A stretch of DNA of 64,000 nt from Verrucomicrobiota bacterium (GTDB taxonomy: Bacteria; Verrucomicrobiota; Verrucomicrobiia; Limisphaerales; JADLHS01). Numbering within the stretch: the stretch's first letter is position 1; the number at the start of each line of letters is the position of its first letter. The DNA is taken from positions 1 to 64,000 of the forward strand of contig JAKQDQ010000058.1 of the NCBI GenBank assembly GCA_029573725.1, in the 5' to 3' direction. Below, piece by piece: positions 16,792 through 24,933 of the stretch. The translations under genes were made by a program, and so were the position numbers. The notes under the pieces were generated by a model. It was not told the DNA's origin. It did no database searches and saw only the letters and a list, made by a program, of their open reading frames with translations.

Positions 16792-18978
16792 ATGACCGCA
16801 CCAGTAGCAGAAACGAAATCCGTGAATTCGCCGAACCGCGAATACACGCTGGAACACACCCGCAACATCGGGATTGCCGCGCACATTGACGCAGGCAAGA
16901 CGACGACCACCGAGCGCATCCTGTTTTTTACCGGCGTCACGCACAAAATCGGCGACGTGGATGATGGCAACACGGTAACGGATTGGATGGCGCAGGAGAA
17001 GGAACGCGGCATCACCATCACCTCGGCGGCGGTGACCTGCTTCTGGACGCAACGAGCGGAAGCGGGTTTGTACAAGGCGTTTGAAGGCGTGGGGCAGCGG
17101 ATCAACATCATCGACACCCCCGGGCACGTGGATTTCACGGCGGAGGTGGAGCGGTCCATGCGGGTGTTGGACGGCGCGGTGGCAGTCTTCTGCGGCGTTG
17201 CCGGCGTGCAGCCGCAGTCGGAGACCGTGTGGCGGCAGGCGACCAAGTACCGGGTGCCGCGGATTGCCTTCGTCAACAAAATGGATCGCACGGGGGCCAA
17301 TTTTGCCAATGTCATCAATGACATGCGGACCAAGCTGAAGGCCAACGCGCATCCCATCATGCTGCCGATCGGGGCGGAGGACAAGCTGGAGGGCGTGATC
17401 GACGTGGTCAATCAAAAGGCCATCATCTGGGGCGTCGGCGAAGTGCAGAATGAGGGGTTGAAATACGAGGTCCGGGACATTGCTCCCGAACATCAGGAGC
17501 GCGCCCGGGCCGCCCTCGCCGAGCTGGTGGACGCGGTGTCCAACAAGGACGACGCGATCGCCGAGCTGGTGCTGGAGGAGAAGCCGGTGGATGCGGCGTC
17601 GCTCAAGGCGGCCATCCGCCGGTTGACCTGCAAAATGGAATTGATCCCGGTGCTTTGCGGTTCGTCCTTCAAGAAGAAGGGGGTGCAGCCGCTGGTGGAT
17701 GCGATTGTGGACTACCTGCCCAGCCCGCTGGACATTCCCCCGGCGCAAGGCACCGAGCCGGGCACGGACAATCCCGTGGAGGTGCCGACCAGTGACCACG
17801 AGAAATTTTGCTCGCTGGCGTTCAAGCTCTGGACGGACCCCTACGCGGGCAAGCTGGTGTTTTTCCGCGTCTATTCCGGCAGCATCGGCAAGGGCGACGC
17901 CATCTACAATCCGCGCACCCGCAAACGCGAGCGGGTGAGCCGTCTGATGGTGATTCAGGGCGGGGAACGCAAAGACGTGGACCGGGTCTATTCCGGCGAG
18001 ATCGCCGCGCTGGTGGGGTTGCGCAACATCACCACCGGCGACACGCTGTGCGATGAATCGTTTGACGTGACGCTGGAGCCGCCGACCTTCCCCGAACCGG
18101 TCATCAGCATGGCCATCGAGCCCAAGACCAAGGCGGATCGGGACAAGCTGTCGGAAGGTCTGCAACGTCTGGCGGAGGAAGATCCGACCTTCCGCTGTTT
18201 TACCAATGAGGAAACCGGCCAGCTGATCATTGCGGGCATGGGAGAGCTGCATCTCGAAATCATCCGCGACCGTTTGATGCGCGAGTTCAAGGTGGAGGCC
18301 AATGCCGGCGCGCCACAGATCGCCTATCGCGAAACCATCACCCAGGCCAGCGATGGTGAGGGCAAGTTCATCCGGCAGTCGGGCGGCCGCGGCCAGTATG
18401 GGCACGCCTGCATTCAGGTGCAGCCCAACGAGCGCGGCAAGGGGATCGAGATCGAGAACAAGATCGTGGGCGGCACGATTCCCAAGGAATACATTCCGGC
18501 GGTGATCAACGGCATCGAGGAAGCCATCAAGGGCGGCGTGTACGCCGGCTACCAGGTCATTGACATCAAGGTGCAGGTGGTGGACGGCTCGTTCCACGAA
18601 GTGGATTCCAACGAGCTGGCCTTCAAGATGGCCGGCATTTTTGCCCTGAAAGATGCGTTCAAAAAAGCCGGGCCGATCCTGCTGGAGCCGATCATGAAGG
18701 TGGAAGTCACCACCCCGGACGAATATCAGGGGGATCTGCTGGGCGACATCAATCGCCGGCGCGGCGTCATCAATGGGATCGAGGCGAAACAGGGGTTGAC
18801 CATCCTGAACGCCCAGGTGCCGCTGGCGGAGATGTTCGGTTATGCGACGGCGATCCGCTCGCTGTCCAAGGGCCGCGCCTCCTACTCCATGGAGCCGCTG
18901 ACTTTCGAGCAGGTGCCGAACAGCATTTCCGAGAAGATTCTCGATACGGCCAAAACCCGCCCCGCGGCCCGGAGTTGA
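16792..18978 (+). CDS. fusA: Translation elongation factor G
   Basis: GTPase that drives ribosome translocation. 728 residues. G domain: AHIDAGKTTTTERIL (P-loop), RGITITSAAV (switch), DTPGHVDF, NKMD. Domain IV loop and C-terminal region: QSGGRGQYGHA, IMKVEVTTPDEYQGDLLGD, FGYATAIRSLSKGRASYSME. Extra residues lie between the switch and DTPGH (TQRAEAGLYKAFEGVG). ATG 16792 follows the terminator; the frame allows a start at 16756 inside it, which I reject. Tuf does not follow, unlike the classic str operon; a terminator and yajC come next. Confidence 0.97.
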   Translation: MTAPVAETKSVNSPNREYTLEHTRNIGIAAHIDAGKTTTTERILFFTGVTHKIGDVDDGNTVTDWMAQEKERGITITSAAVTCFWTQRAEAGLYKAFEGVGQRINIIDTPGHVDFTAEVERSMRVLDGAVAVFCGVAGVQPQSETVWRQATKYRVPRIAFVNKMDRTGANFANVINDMRTKLKANAHPIMLPIGAEDKLEGVIDVVNQKAIIWGVGEVQNEGLKYEVRDIAPEHQERARAALAELVDAVSNKDDAIAELVLEEKPVDAASLKAAIRRLTCKMELIPVLCGSSFKKKGVQPLVDAIVDYLPSPLDIPPAQGTEPGTDNPVEVPTSDHEKFCSLAFKLWTDPYAGKLVFFRVYSGSIGKGDAIYNPRTRKRERVSRLMVIQGGERKDVDRVYSGEIAALVGLRNITTGDTLCDESFDVTLEPPTFPEPVISMAIEPKTKADRDKLSEGLQRLAEEDPTFRCFTNEETGQLIIAGMGELHLEIIRDRLMREFKVEANAGAPQIAYRETITQASDGEGKFIRQSGGRGQYGHACIQVQPNERGKGIEIENKIVGGTIPKEYIPAVINGIEEAIKGGVYAGYQVIDIKVQVVDGSFHEVDSNELAFKMAGIFALKDAFKKAGPILLEPIMKVEVTTPDEYQGDLLGDINRRRGVINGIEAKQGLTILNAQVPLAEMFGYATAIRSLSKGRASYSMEPLTFEQVPNSISEKILDTAKTRPAARS

Positions 18979-19007
18979 GCCGGGGATTGCCGACAACCGA
19001 TCTTGCA

Positions 19008-19032
19008 AAGGCCGCGGTTCGCGGCCTTTTTT
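19008..19032 (+). terminator. Intrinsic terminator of fusA
   Basis: AAAGGCCGCG, loop GTT, CGCGGCC followed by six T, 30 bp after the fusA stop. Classic form. Confidence 0.9.
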
Positions 19033-19076
19033 GCCGGTTCTTGCCGGGTTCATCCCGGAGCCGGTTGGTAATACGC

Positions 19077-19104
19077 TTGCTAACGGTCACAGTTTTCTTA
19101 AATT
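19077..19104 (+). promoter_or_regulatory. Candidate promoter for yajC-secDF
   Basis: TTGCTA at 19077-19082, 16-bp spacer, TAAATT at 19099-19104, in the short AT-rich gap between the fusA terminator and yajC (ATG 19125). Four of six matches at each box; plausible because the terminator requires a new promoter here. Confidence 0.4.
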
Positions 19105-19124
19105 GAACCTCCGTTTAATCAAAT

Positions 19125-19469
19125 ATGGACAGTGATTTATTTCCGGCGTTTTTCGCCGATGCTGGCGCGACACAAACCACGGCGCAACCCTGGACGATGT
19201 TGCCGATGTTGGTGCTGATGGTGGTGATGATTGGGTTCATGTTTTTTTCCCAGTCCAAGAAAGCCAAACAGCACGCCGCAATGCTCAAGACCATCAAGCC
19301 CGGCGACAAGGTGCTGACCTCGAGCGGCATCATCGGGGTGGTGCTGTCCATTCGTGAACATGCGCTGACGTTGCGGTCTGCGGACGCCAAGCTGGAATTG
19401 GCGCGTTCGGCGGTGGCGGAAATTACCGAGCGTGGCAGCGGCAAGTCCGAGTCCAAAAGCGAGTCCTGA
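19125..19469 (+). CDS. yajC: Preprotein translocase subunit YajC
   Basis: Small accessory subunit of the SecDF-YajC complex at the inner membrane. 114 residues with one N-terminal membrane segment (MLPMLVLMVVMIGFMFF) and then the conserved cytoplasmic QSKKAKQHAAMLKTIKPGDKV and TSSGIIGVV. Eight bp upstream of secDF, with which it is co-transcribed. The Ser/Lys-rich tail is unremarkable. Confidence 0.93.
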   Translation: MDSDLFPAFFADAGATQTTAQPWTMLPMLVLMVVMIGFMFFSQSKKAKQHAAMLKTIKPGDKVLTSSGIIGVVLSIREHALTLRSADAKLELARSAVAEITERGSGKSESKSES

Positions 19470-19477
19470 TTTTTCCC

Positions 19478-21997
19478 ATGATCCGAAAAAATTTCTGGCG
19501 GTTGACCATCGTCATCCTTCTGGTTCTCTGGTCCCTGTATGAAACCTATCCTCCCACCACCGGAGACCTGATCGCGCAGTTCCAGAAGCAGGCGCGGGTG
19601 GTTCCCGGCGATACCACCATTTCCAACATCGTTTTCACCGCGCGCGCGCTGGACAAATCCATCCCGAACAAGCAGTACGGCAACTTGCTGGAGGCGGTGG
19701 GCACCAATGATATCACCGGGTTCTTTCCGTTTAATGCCCAGGGGCAGCCTAATCCCACCACTTACATCCTGAACCGGCTGCAGCGCGAGGTGGCGGGTCG
19801 GATCAAATTGGGCCTGGATTTGCGCGGCGGCACGTCCTTCCTCATGGAACTGGATACGAGCGTGCTCTCGACGAACGACACCGCGGGGGCCGTTTCCCAG
19901 GCGGTGGAAGTCATCCGGAAGCGCGTGGATCGTTTTGGCGTGGCCGAGCCGGTGATTTTGCCGCAGGGCGAAAGCCGCATTTTGGTGCAACTCCCCGGCC
20001 TGTCGGAGGATGATCGCGAGCGCGCCATCACGAACCTGCAGAAAACCGCCTTTTTGGAATTCCGCCTGGCGCACGAACACACGGATCAACTGGTGCAAAC
20101 CGGGGAGATTCCTCCCGGCTACGAATTGTTGAAACGCCGGGAACACACCCCCCAGGGCGAGCGGCTGGAACAGGTGGTGGTCAAGCGCAAGGGCGAACCG
20201 GGGCTGACCGGCAACATCATTAAAAAGGCCGTGGCCATGCGCGGCAACCTGGGTGAACTGGAAATTGATTTTGAGTTGACGCCCACCGGGGCCGAGCGCT
20301 TTGCCGAGGTCACCAAGGAGAACAAGGGCCGGCGGCTGGCCATTGTGCTGGATGGGCAATTGTACTCGGCCCCCAACATCAACGAACCGATCCTGACCGG
20401 GAGCGGGCGGATTACGGGCAACTTCGATATTGCCAGCGCGCGGGAACTCGCCGGCGTGATGGAGAATCCCCTCAAAGCGCCGTTGCGATTGCTGTCCTCA
20501 AAAAACGTGGATCCGACCCTCGGGAAGGACTCGATTCGCAGCGGCATCACGGCCTCCGCAATCGGGGTGATTGCCGTCGTGCTGTTCATGCTGGTTTATT
20601 ACCGGGTTGCCGGGTTGATCGCGAATATCGCGCTGCTCACGAACATTATCATCTTGCTCGGGGTGATGTGCGCCATCGGCGCCACCTTCACCCTGCCGGG
20701 CATCGCGGGGATCGTGCTGACGATCGGCATGGCGGTGGATGCGAATGTCCTCATTTATGAGCGCATCCGGGAGGAAAAGGCGAAGGGCAAATCGCTGCGG
20801 GGGGCGATTGCCGCGGGATATGACCGGGCTTTTGGTACGATTTTTGACTCCAATCTCACCACGTTGATTGCCTCCGTGATTTTGATTTTCATGGGCACGG
20901 CTTCGGTGAAGGGCTTCGGGGTAACCCTGACGATCGGCGTCAGCGCCAGCTTGTTCACCGCCCTGGTCGTAACCCGTCTGATCTTTGACTGGCTGCTGGC
21001 CAGGAATCTGATCAAGGACGTGAAGATGTTGCACCTGGTGCGCACTTCCAAGCTGGACTTTATCAAATGGGCCAAACCCGCCGGGATCGTCAGCGCTGTG
21101 ATGATCGTAGTTGGACTGGGAGTGGGTATTTACAAAGGGGGCCGGGTTTTTGGCGTCGAGTTCACGGGCGGCGATACCATCCAGCTTTCCTTCAACCAGG
21201 CGCACCTGGTGGATGTATCCAAATTGCGGGCGACGGTGGATGAGCTCAAGGTGGGCGAATCCATGATCAGCTACCAGTCAGATCTGGGCAGCGGGGTGAA
21301 GACCCTGCAGCTGACCCTCCGCGGCAATGAAAAAGCCGGTGATGTTGACCGGTTGGTGGTGGACAAGCTGCAAGCCACCTTTCCCGAAGCCGGGTTTACC
21401 GTCAAGAGTGTGGACCGGGTGGGCCCGCTGGTCGGCAGCGAAATTCGGAACAGTGCCATCACTTCGGTGCTGTTGTCGCTCTTTGGCATTTTGGTGTACG
21501 TCGCGTTCCGGTATGAATTCTCCTTTGCCGTTGCCGCCGTCATTGCGATCCTCCACGACATTCTGATCACCACGGGCATCTATTTCATGACACCACGGGA
21601 GCTGAACAGCACGGTGATTGCCGCGCTGCTGACCATCGTGGGCTTTTCCATCAACGACACCATCGTGATTTTTGACCGGATCCGCGAGGATTTGAAATTG
21701 GGGGTGCGCGGTTCGTTTCGCGACGTCATCAATCAGGCGGTGAATCAGACGTTGAGCCGGACCCTGATCACGACCGGCACCGTGGTGCTCGCCACCCTCG
21801 CGCTGTACATTTTCGGCGGCGGCCCGGTGAACGACTTTGCCTTTACCTTCCTGGTCGGCAGCCTCGTGGGCACGTACTCGTCCGTCTACATCGCGAGCGC
21901 CATGGTGCTCTGGTGGCACAAGGGACAGCGTCCCGTGTTGGGCAGCAACCCGGTGGTTTCCTCCGGCGGCGTGGCGGCCGTGGCGGCAAAATCCTGA
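19478..21997 (+). CDS. secDF: Fused protein translocase subunit SecDF
   Basis: Uses the proton gradient to help proteins out of the SecYEG channel. 839 residues combine SecD and SecF, which are separate genes in E. coli. SecD part: N-terminal membrane helix, LGLDLRGGTSFLMELD from about residue 111, the periplasmic P1 region (RVDRFGVAEPVILPQGESRI), and the membrane block with TLPGIAGIVLTIGMAVDANVLI. SecF part from about residue 520: GVEFTGGDTIQLSF, then TIVGFSINDTIVIFDRIRE and the final membrane helices. Each half has six predicted helices. The fusion is common in this phylum and in Bacteroidetes and Gram-positives. Confidence 0.96.
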   Translation: MIRKNFWRLTIVILLVLWSLYETYPPTTGDLIAQFQKQARVVPGDTTISNIVFTARALDKSIPNKQYGNLLEAVGTNDITGFFPFNAQGQPNPTTYILNRLQREVAGRIKLGLDLRGGTSFLMELDTSVLSTNDTAGAVSQAVEVIRKRVDRFGVAEPVILPQGESRILVQLPGLSEDDRERAITNLQKTAFLEFRLAHEHTDQLVQTGEIPPGYELLKRREHTPQGERLEQVVVKRKGEPGLTGNIIKKAVAMRGNLGELEIDFELTPTGAERFAEVTKENKGRRLAIVLDGQLYSAPNINEPILTGSGRITGNFDIASARELAGVMENPLKAPLRLLSSKNVDPTLGKDSIRSGITASAIGVIAVVLFMLVYYRVAGLIANIALLTNIIILLGVMCAIGATFTLPGIAGIVLTIGMAVDANVLIYERIREEKAKGKSLRGAIAAGYDRAFGTIFDSNLTTLIASVILIFMGTASVKGFGVTLTIGVSASLFTALVVTRLIFDWLLARNLIKDVKMLHLVRTSKLDFIKWAKPAGIVSAVMIVVGLGVGIYKGGRVFGVEFTGGDTIQLSFNQAHLVDVSKLRATVDELKVGESMISYQSDLGSGVKTLQLTLRGNEKAGDVDRLVVDKLQATFPEAGFTVKSVDRVGPLVGSEIRNSAITSVLLSLFGILVYVAFRYEFSFAVAAVIAILHDILITTGIYFMTPRELNSTVIAALLTIVGFSINDTIVIFDRIREDLKLGVRGSFRDVINQAVNQTLSRTLITTGTVVLATLALYIFGGGPVNDFAFTFLVGSLVGTYSSVYIASAMVLWWHKGQRPVLGSNPVVSSGGVAAVAAKS

Positions 21998-22101
21998 CCC
22001 GCCGATTTTGGGTGCTTCTCCGTCCGGGGTTTGGTGGTTCCTCCCGCCGGCGCGGGAAGGGGGGTGTATGTGGTTTGAGACGGGCAAAGAATTCATGAAT
22101 C

Positions 22102-23094
22102 ATGACTGATGCAATCACCGTCGCGCCGGGGTATTGGGCGGGATTTCTGGCCTGCATCCTGTTCTTTCTGGCCCTGGACCTGGGGGTGTTTCACAAGCGC
22201 GCGCATGTCGTCCAGTTCAAAGAAGCGCTGAGCTGGACCTGCCTGTGGGTGGTCCTGTCACTGGCGTTTGGCCTGTTCCTGGCGCCGCACCTCATTCCTG
22301 GCTGGGAGCGGCGCGAAACGGTGGAATTCGTCACCGGGTACGTGATCGAACTGTCGCTTTCCCTGGACAATGTCTTCGTCATTGCGCTGATTTTCAGTTA
22401 TTTCCGGGTGCCCGGTCCCTACCAGCATCGGGTGCTGTTTTGGGGGATTTTGGGAGCGTTGATCATGCGGGGCGTGATGATTGCCGCCGGGGCCGCCTTC
22501 ATCAAACGGTTCAGCTGGGCGCTTTACTTGCTGGGCGCCTTTCTGATTTTCACCGGAATCAAAATGTTGTTTTCCGGCCACGACGGGGTCCACCCTCAGA
22601 AAAATCTCGCGCTCCGACTCGTGCGTAAATTTCTCCCCACCACCACCGACTTTCACGGGCAGAAGTTTGCCATTCGCGAGCAGGGGCATTTGCTGCTGAC
22701 GCCGCTGGCCCTGGTGCTGCTGATGGTCGAGACCACGGATTTGATTTTCGCGCTGGATTCCATTCCCGCCGTATTTGCCATCACGACGCAACCGTTCATC
22801 GTGTTCACGTCGAATGTTTTTGCCATTCTCGGTTTGCGTTCGCTCTATTTTGTCCTGGCCGGGGCGATCAGTTACTTTCGCTATCTCAAGGTGGGGCTCT
22901 CTTTTGTGCTGGTGTTTATTGGGGTGAAAATGTTGCTTGCGCCCTCCGGCCCCACGCCACACTGGTTTCAGGTTCACATTGGCAGCGGGGTGTCGTTGCT
23001 GGTGGTGGGCGGGATCATTGCCGTGGCCATGGTCCTGTCGGTGGCTGCCAAATGGCGCGAAAAACATACTCGCCGGACGCCGCCGGAGTCGTGA
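22102..23094 (+). CDS. TerC/Alx family integral membrane protein
   Basis: 330 residues, about eight or nine membrane helices, matching Alx-type TerC proteins: LALDLGVFHKRAHVVQFKEAL at the start, ELSLSLDNVFVIALIF (acidic Asp in the membrane), and LLMVETTDLIFALDSIPAVFAIT in the second repeat. Family members export manganese or work at the membrane with tellurite and metallated exoprotein functions; here the substrate is inference. In E. coli alx is under a yybP-ykoY riboswitch; I see no match upstream, only a GC stem TCCCGC/GCGGGA about 50 bp before the gene. recJ follows after 11 bp, possibly co-transcribed. Confidence 0.9.
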   Translation: MTDAITVAPGYWAGFLACILFFLALDLGVFHKRAHVVQFKEALSWTCLWVVLSLAFGLFLAPHLIPGWERRETVEFVTGYVIELSLSLDNVFVIALIFSYFRVPGPYQHRVLFWGILGALIMRGVMIAAGAAFIKRFSWALYLLGAFLIFTGIKMLFSGHDGVHPQKNLALRLVRKFLPTTTDFHGQKFAIREQGHLLLTPLALVLLMVETTDLIFALDSIPAVFAITTQPFIVFTSNVFAILGLRSLYFVLAGAISYFRYLKVGLSFVLVFIGVKMLLAPSGPTPHWFQVHIGSGVSLLVVGGIIAVAMVLSVAAKWREKHTRRTPPES

Positions 23095-23105
23095 AACTCT
23101 AACCC

Positions 23106-24854
23106 ATGAAATACCGCTGGCTGCCCGCCCCCTCACAACCGTTGCTGGTCGGGCCGCTGGCGGCGCAGTTGAACCTTTCCCCCCTGCTGGTGCAGTGCCT
23201 GGTCAATCGCGGGCTGGACACCCCCGCCGCCATCCGGAATTTTTTACAGCCGCGGCTGCGCCATCTTGCCGATCCGTTTCTGCTGCCCGACATGGACAAG
23301 GCGGTGGCGCGGTTGCTGCAGGCCCGCGCGCTGGGCGAATCGCTGGTGATTTTTGGGGATTACGACGTGGATGGGGTCACCTCCAGCACGCTGTTGCTGC
23401 AAACCTTGCGGGAGCTCGGCTGGCAGGTCAGCGCGTATCTGCCGCGGCGCCTGGACGAGGGCTACGGCCTGAGCCGCGAAGGCGTGGAAAATTGTCTCCA
23501 TAAATATCCGGCCAAGGTGTTGCTGGCGGTGGATTGCGGGTCAACGGCGGGCGCAACCATCGCCTGGTTGAATGAGCGCCACGTGGATGTCATCGTGCTG
23601 GATCATCACCAGATCTCCACGCCGCCGCCGCCCGCCCTGGCCCTGGTCAATCCTCGGGCGGCCTTGTCCGGGGAACCACCGCCTCCGGAGACGGCCGGCA
23701 TGTTCACGGAACTGTGTTCGGTGGGGCTGGCGTTCAAACTGGCGCATGCGCTGGTCAAGCGCGGCCGGGAAATCAAGCTGCCGGGCGCAGACGGATTTGA
23801 CGTGCGGTCCTTCCTGGATCTGGTGGCTTTGGGCACCGTGGCGGATCTGGTGCCCCTCGTGGGCGAAAACCGCATTTTGGTGGCCGCCGGATTTGAGCGC
23901 TTAAACACCACGCGCCGCCCCGGTTTGATGGCGTTGAAGCAGGTCGCGCAATCTCCAGCGTCGCTGGACACATTTGACATTGGTTTTCAACTGGCCCCGC
24001 GCCTGAATGCCTCCGGGCGACTGGAGACGGCCGAAGATTCGTTGCATCTGCTGCTGGCCGAAACGATGGAGGAGGCACTGCCGCTGGCGCAACGGTTGGA
24101 TTCGCAAAACCGGGAGCGACAAAAAATCGAGCGCGCGATCGTCGAGGAGGTTTCGGCACAAATCCGCGCCCGTTTCAATCCGGAGACGGAATTTGTCATC
24201 GTGGAAGGCCAGCTGCACTGGCACATCGGGGTTGTGGGCGTGGTGTCCGCGCGGGTGTTGCAGGAGTTCTACCGTCCCACGTTCATCATTGGGGGTGAGG
24301 GCGAAAACTGGCGCGGCTCCGGCCGGAGCATTGCCGGCTTTGATCTCGCGATGGCGCTGCGCGAGTGCGATGATCTGCTCGTGCGTCACGGCGGACACGC
24401 CATGGCCGCGGGCGTCACGATTCAACCGGACAAAGTGGACGCATTTCGCGCGCGGTTGAACGCCATCGCGCGCCGCACCCTGAAGCCGGAAGATTTGCAG
24501 CCGCCGCTGCGACTGGATGCGGAGGTCAAGCTCGGCGCCCTGTCGCTGCCGTTGCTGGCCGAGCTGGAACAAATGAAACCCATGGGGCAGGAAAACCCGC
24601 CCCTGCAATTTTATGCCACCCGCCTGTCCCATCAACGTCCCTTGCGCCGTGTCGGACCGGATCGGCAACACGTCAAAATGTGGGTGACCGACGACCAGGT
24701 TGTGCATGAGGCCATTTGGTGGAACGCCGGCGGGGGCCGCCTTCCCACGGGCAAATTCGATCTCGCGTTCGCGCCCCGGGTCAACGAGTACAAGGACCGC
24801 CGCTCCCTCCAGTTAAAAGTGTTGGACTGGCGTCCCGCCACTTCGGGAGGCTGA
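23106..24854 (+). CDS. recJ: Single-stranded-DNA-specific exonuclease RecJ
   Basis: 5'-3' exonuclease for RecF-pathway recombination and mismatch repair. 582 residues. DHH-domain motifs: FGDYDVDG with DYDVDG at 85-90, DCGST, VLDHHQ near 166, LVALGTVADLVPL, then the DHHA1 motif HGGHAMAAG near 427-435, and the C-terminal OB domain. All metal-binding acidic and His residues are in place. It ends 79 bp before the stop of the convergent helicase gene. Confidence 0.95.
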   Translation: MKYRWLPAPSQPLLVGPLAAQLNLSPLLVQCLVNRGLDTPAAIRNFLQPRLRHLADPFLLPDMDKAVARLLQARALGESLVIFGDYDVDGVTSSTLLLQTLRELGWQVSAYLPRRLDEGYGLSREGVENCLHKYPAKVLLAVDCGSTAGATIAWLNERHVDVIVLDHHQISTPPPPALALVNPRAALSGEPPPPETAGMFTELCSVGLAFKLAHALVKRGREIKLPGADGFDVRSFLDLVALGTVADLVPLVGENRILVAAGFERLNTTRRPGLMALKQVAQSPASLDTFDIGFQLAPRLNASGRLETAEDSLHLLLAETMEEALPLAQRLDSQNRERQKIERAIVEEVSAQIRARFNPETEFVIVEGQLHWHIGVVGVVSARVLQEFYRPTFIIGGEGENWRGSGRSIAGFDLAMALRECDDLLVRHGGHAMAAGVTIQPDKVDAFRARLNAIARRTLKPEDLQPPLRLDAEVKLGALSLPLLAELEQMKPMGQENPPLQFYATRLSHQRPLRRVGPDRQHVKMWVTDDQVVHEAIWWNAGGGRLPTGKFDLAFAPRVNEYKDRRSLQLKVLDWRPATSGG

Positions 24855-24933
24855 CCCCCCCCGGCATGATGGCTGGAGCGGTTTCGGCAGTGGGGCAGCG
24901 GGCCCGCCGGCTGGCCGATGGCATGCCCGGGTT

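Noticed and set aside
16255..19053. 932-residue open frame on the minus strand
   Set aside because: It is the antisense shadow of rpsG and fusA, both certain genes; no recognised motif in the translated protein.
21998..22101. yybP-ykoY-type riboswitch upstream of the TerC family gene
   Set aside because: The conserved junction sequences are absent; only a short GC stem is present.
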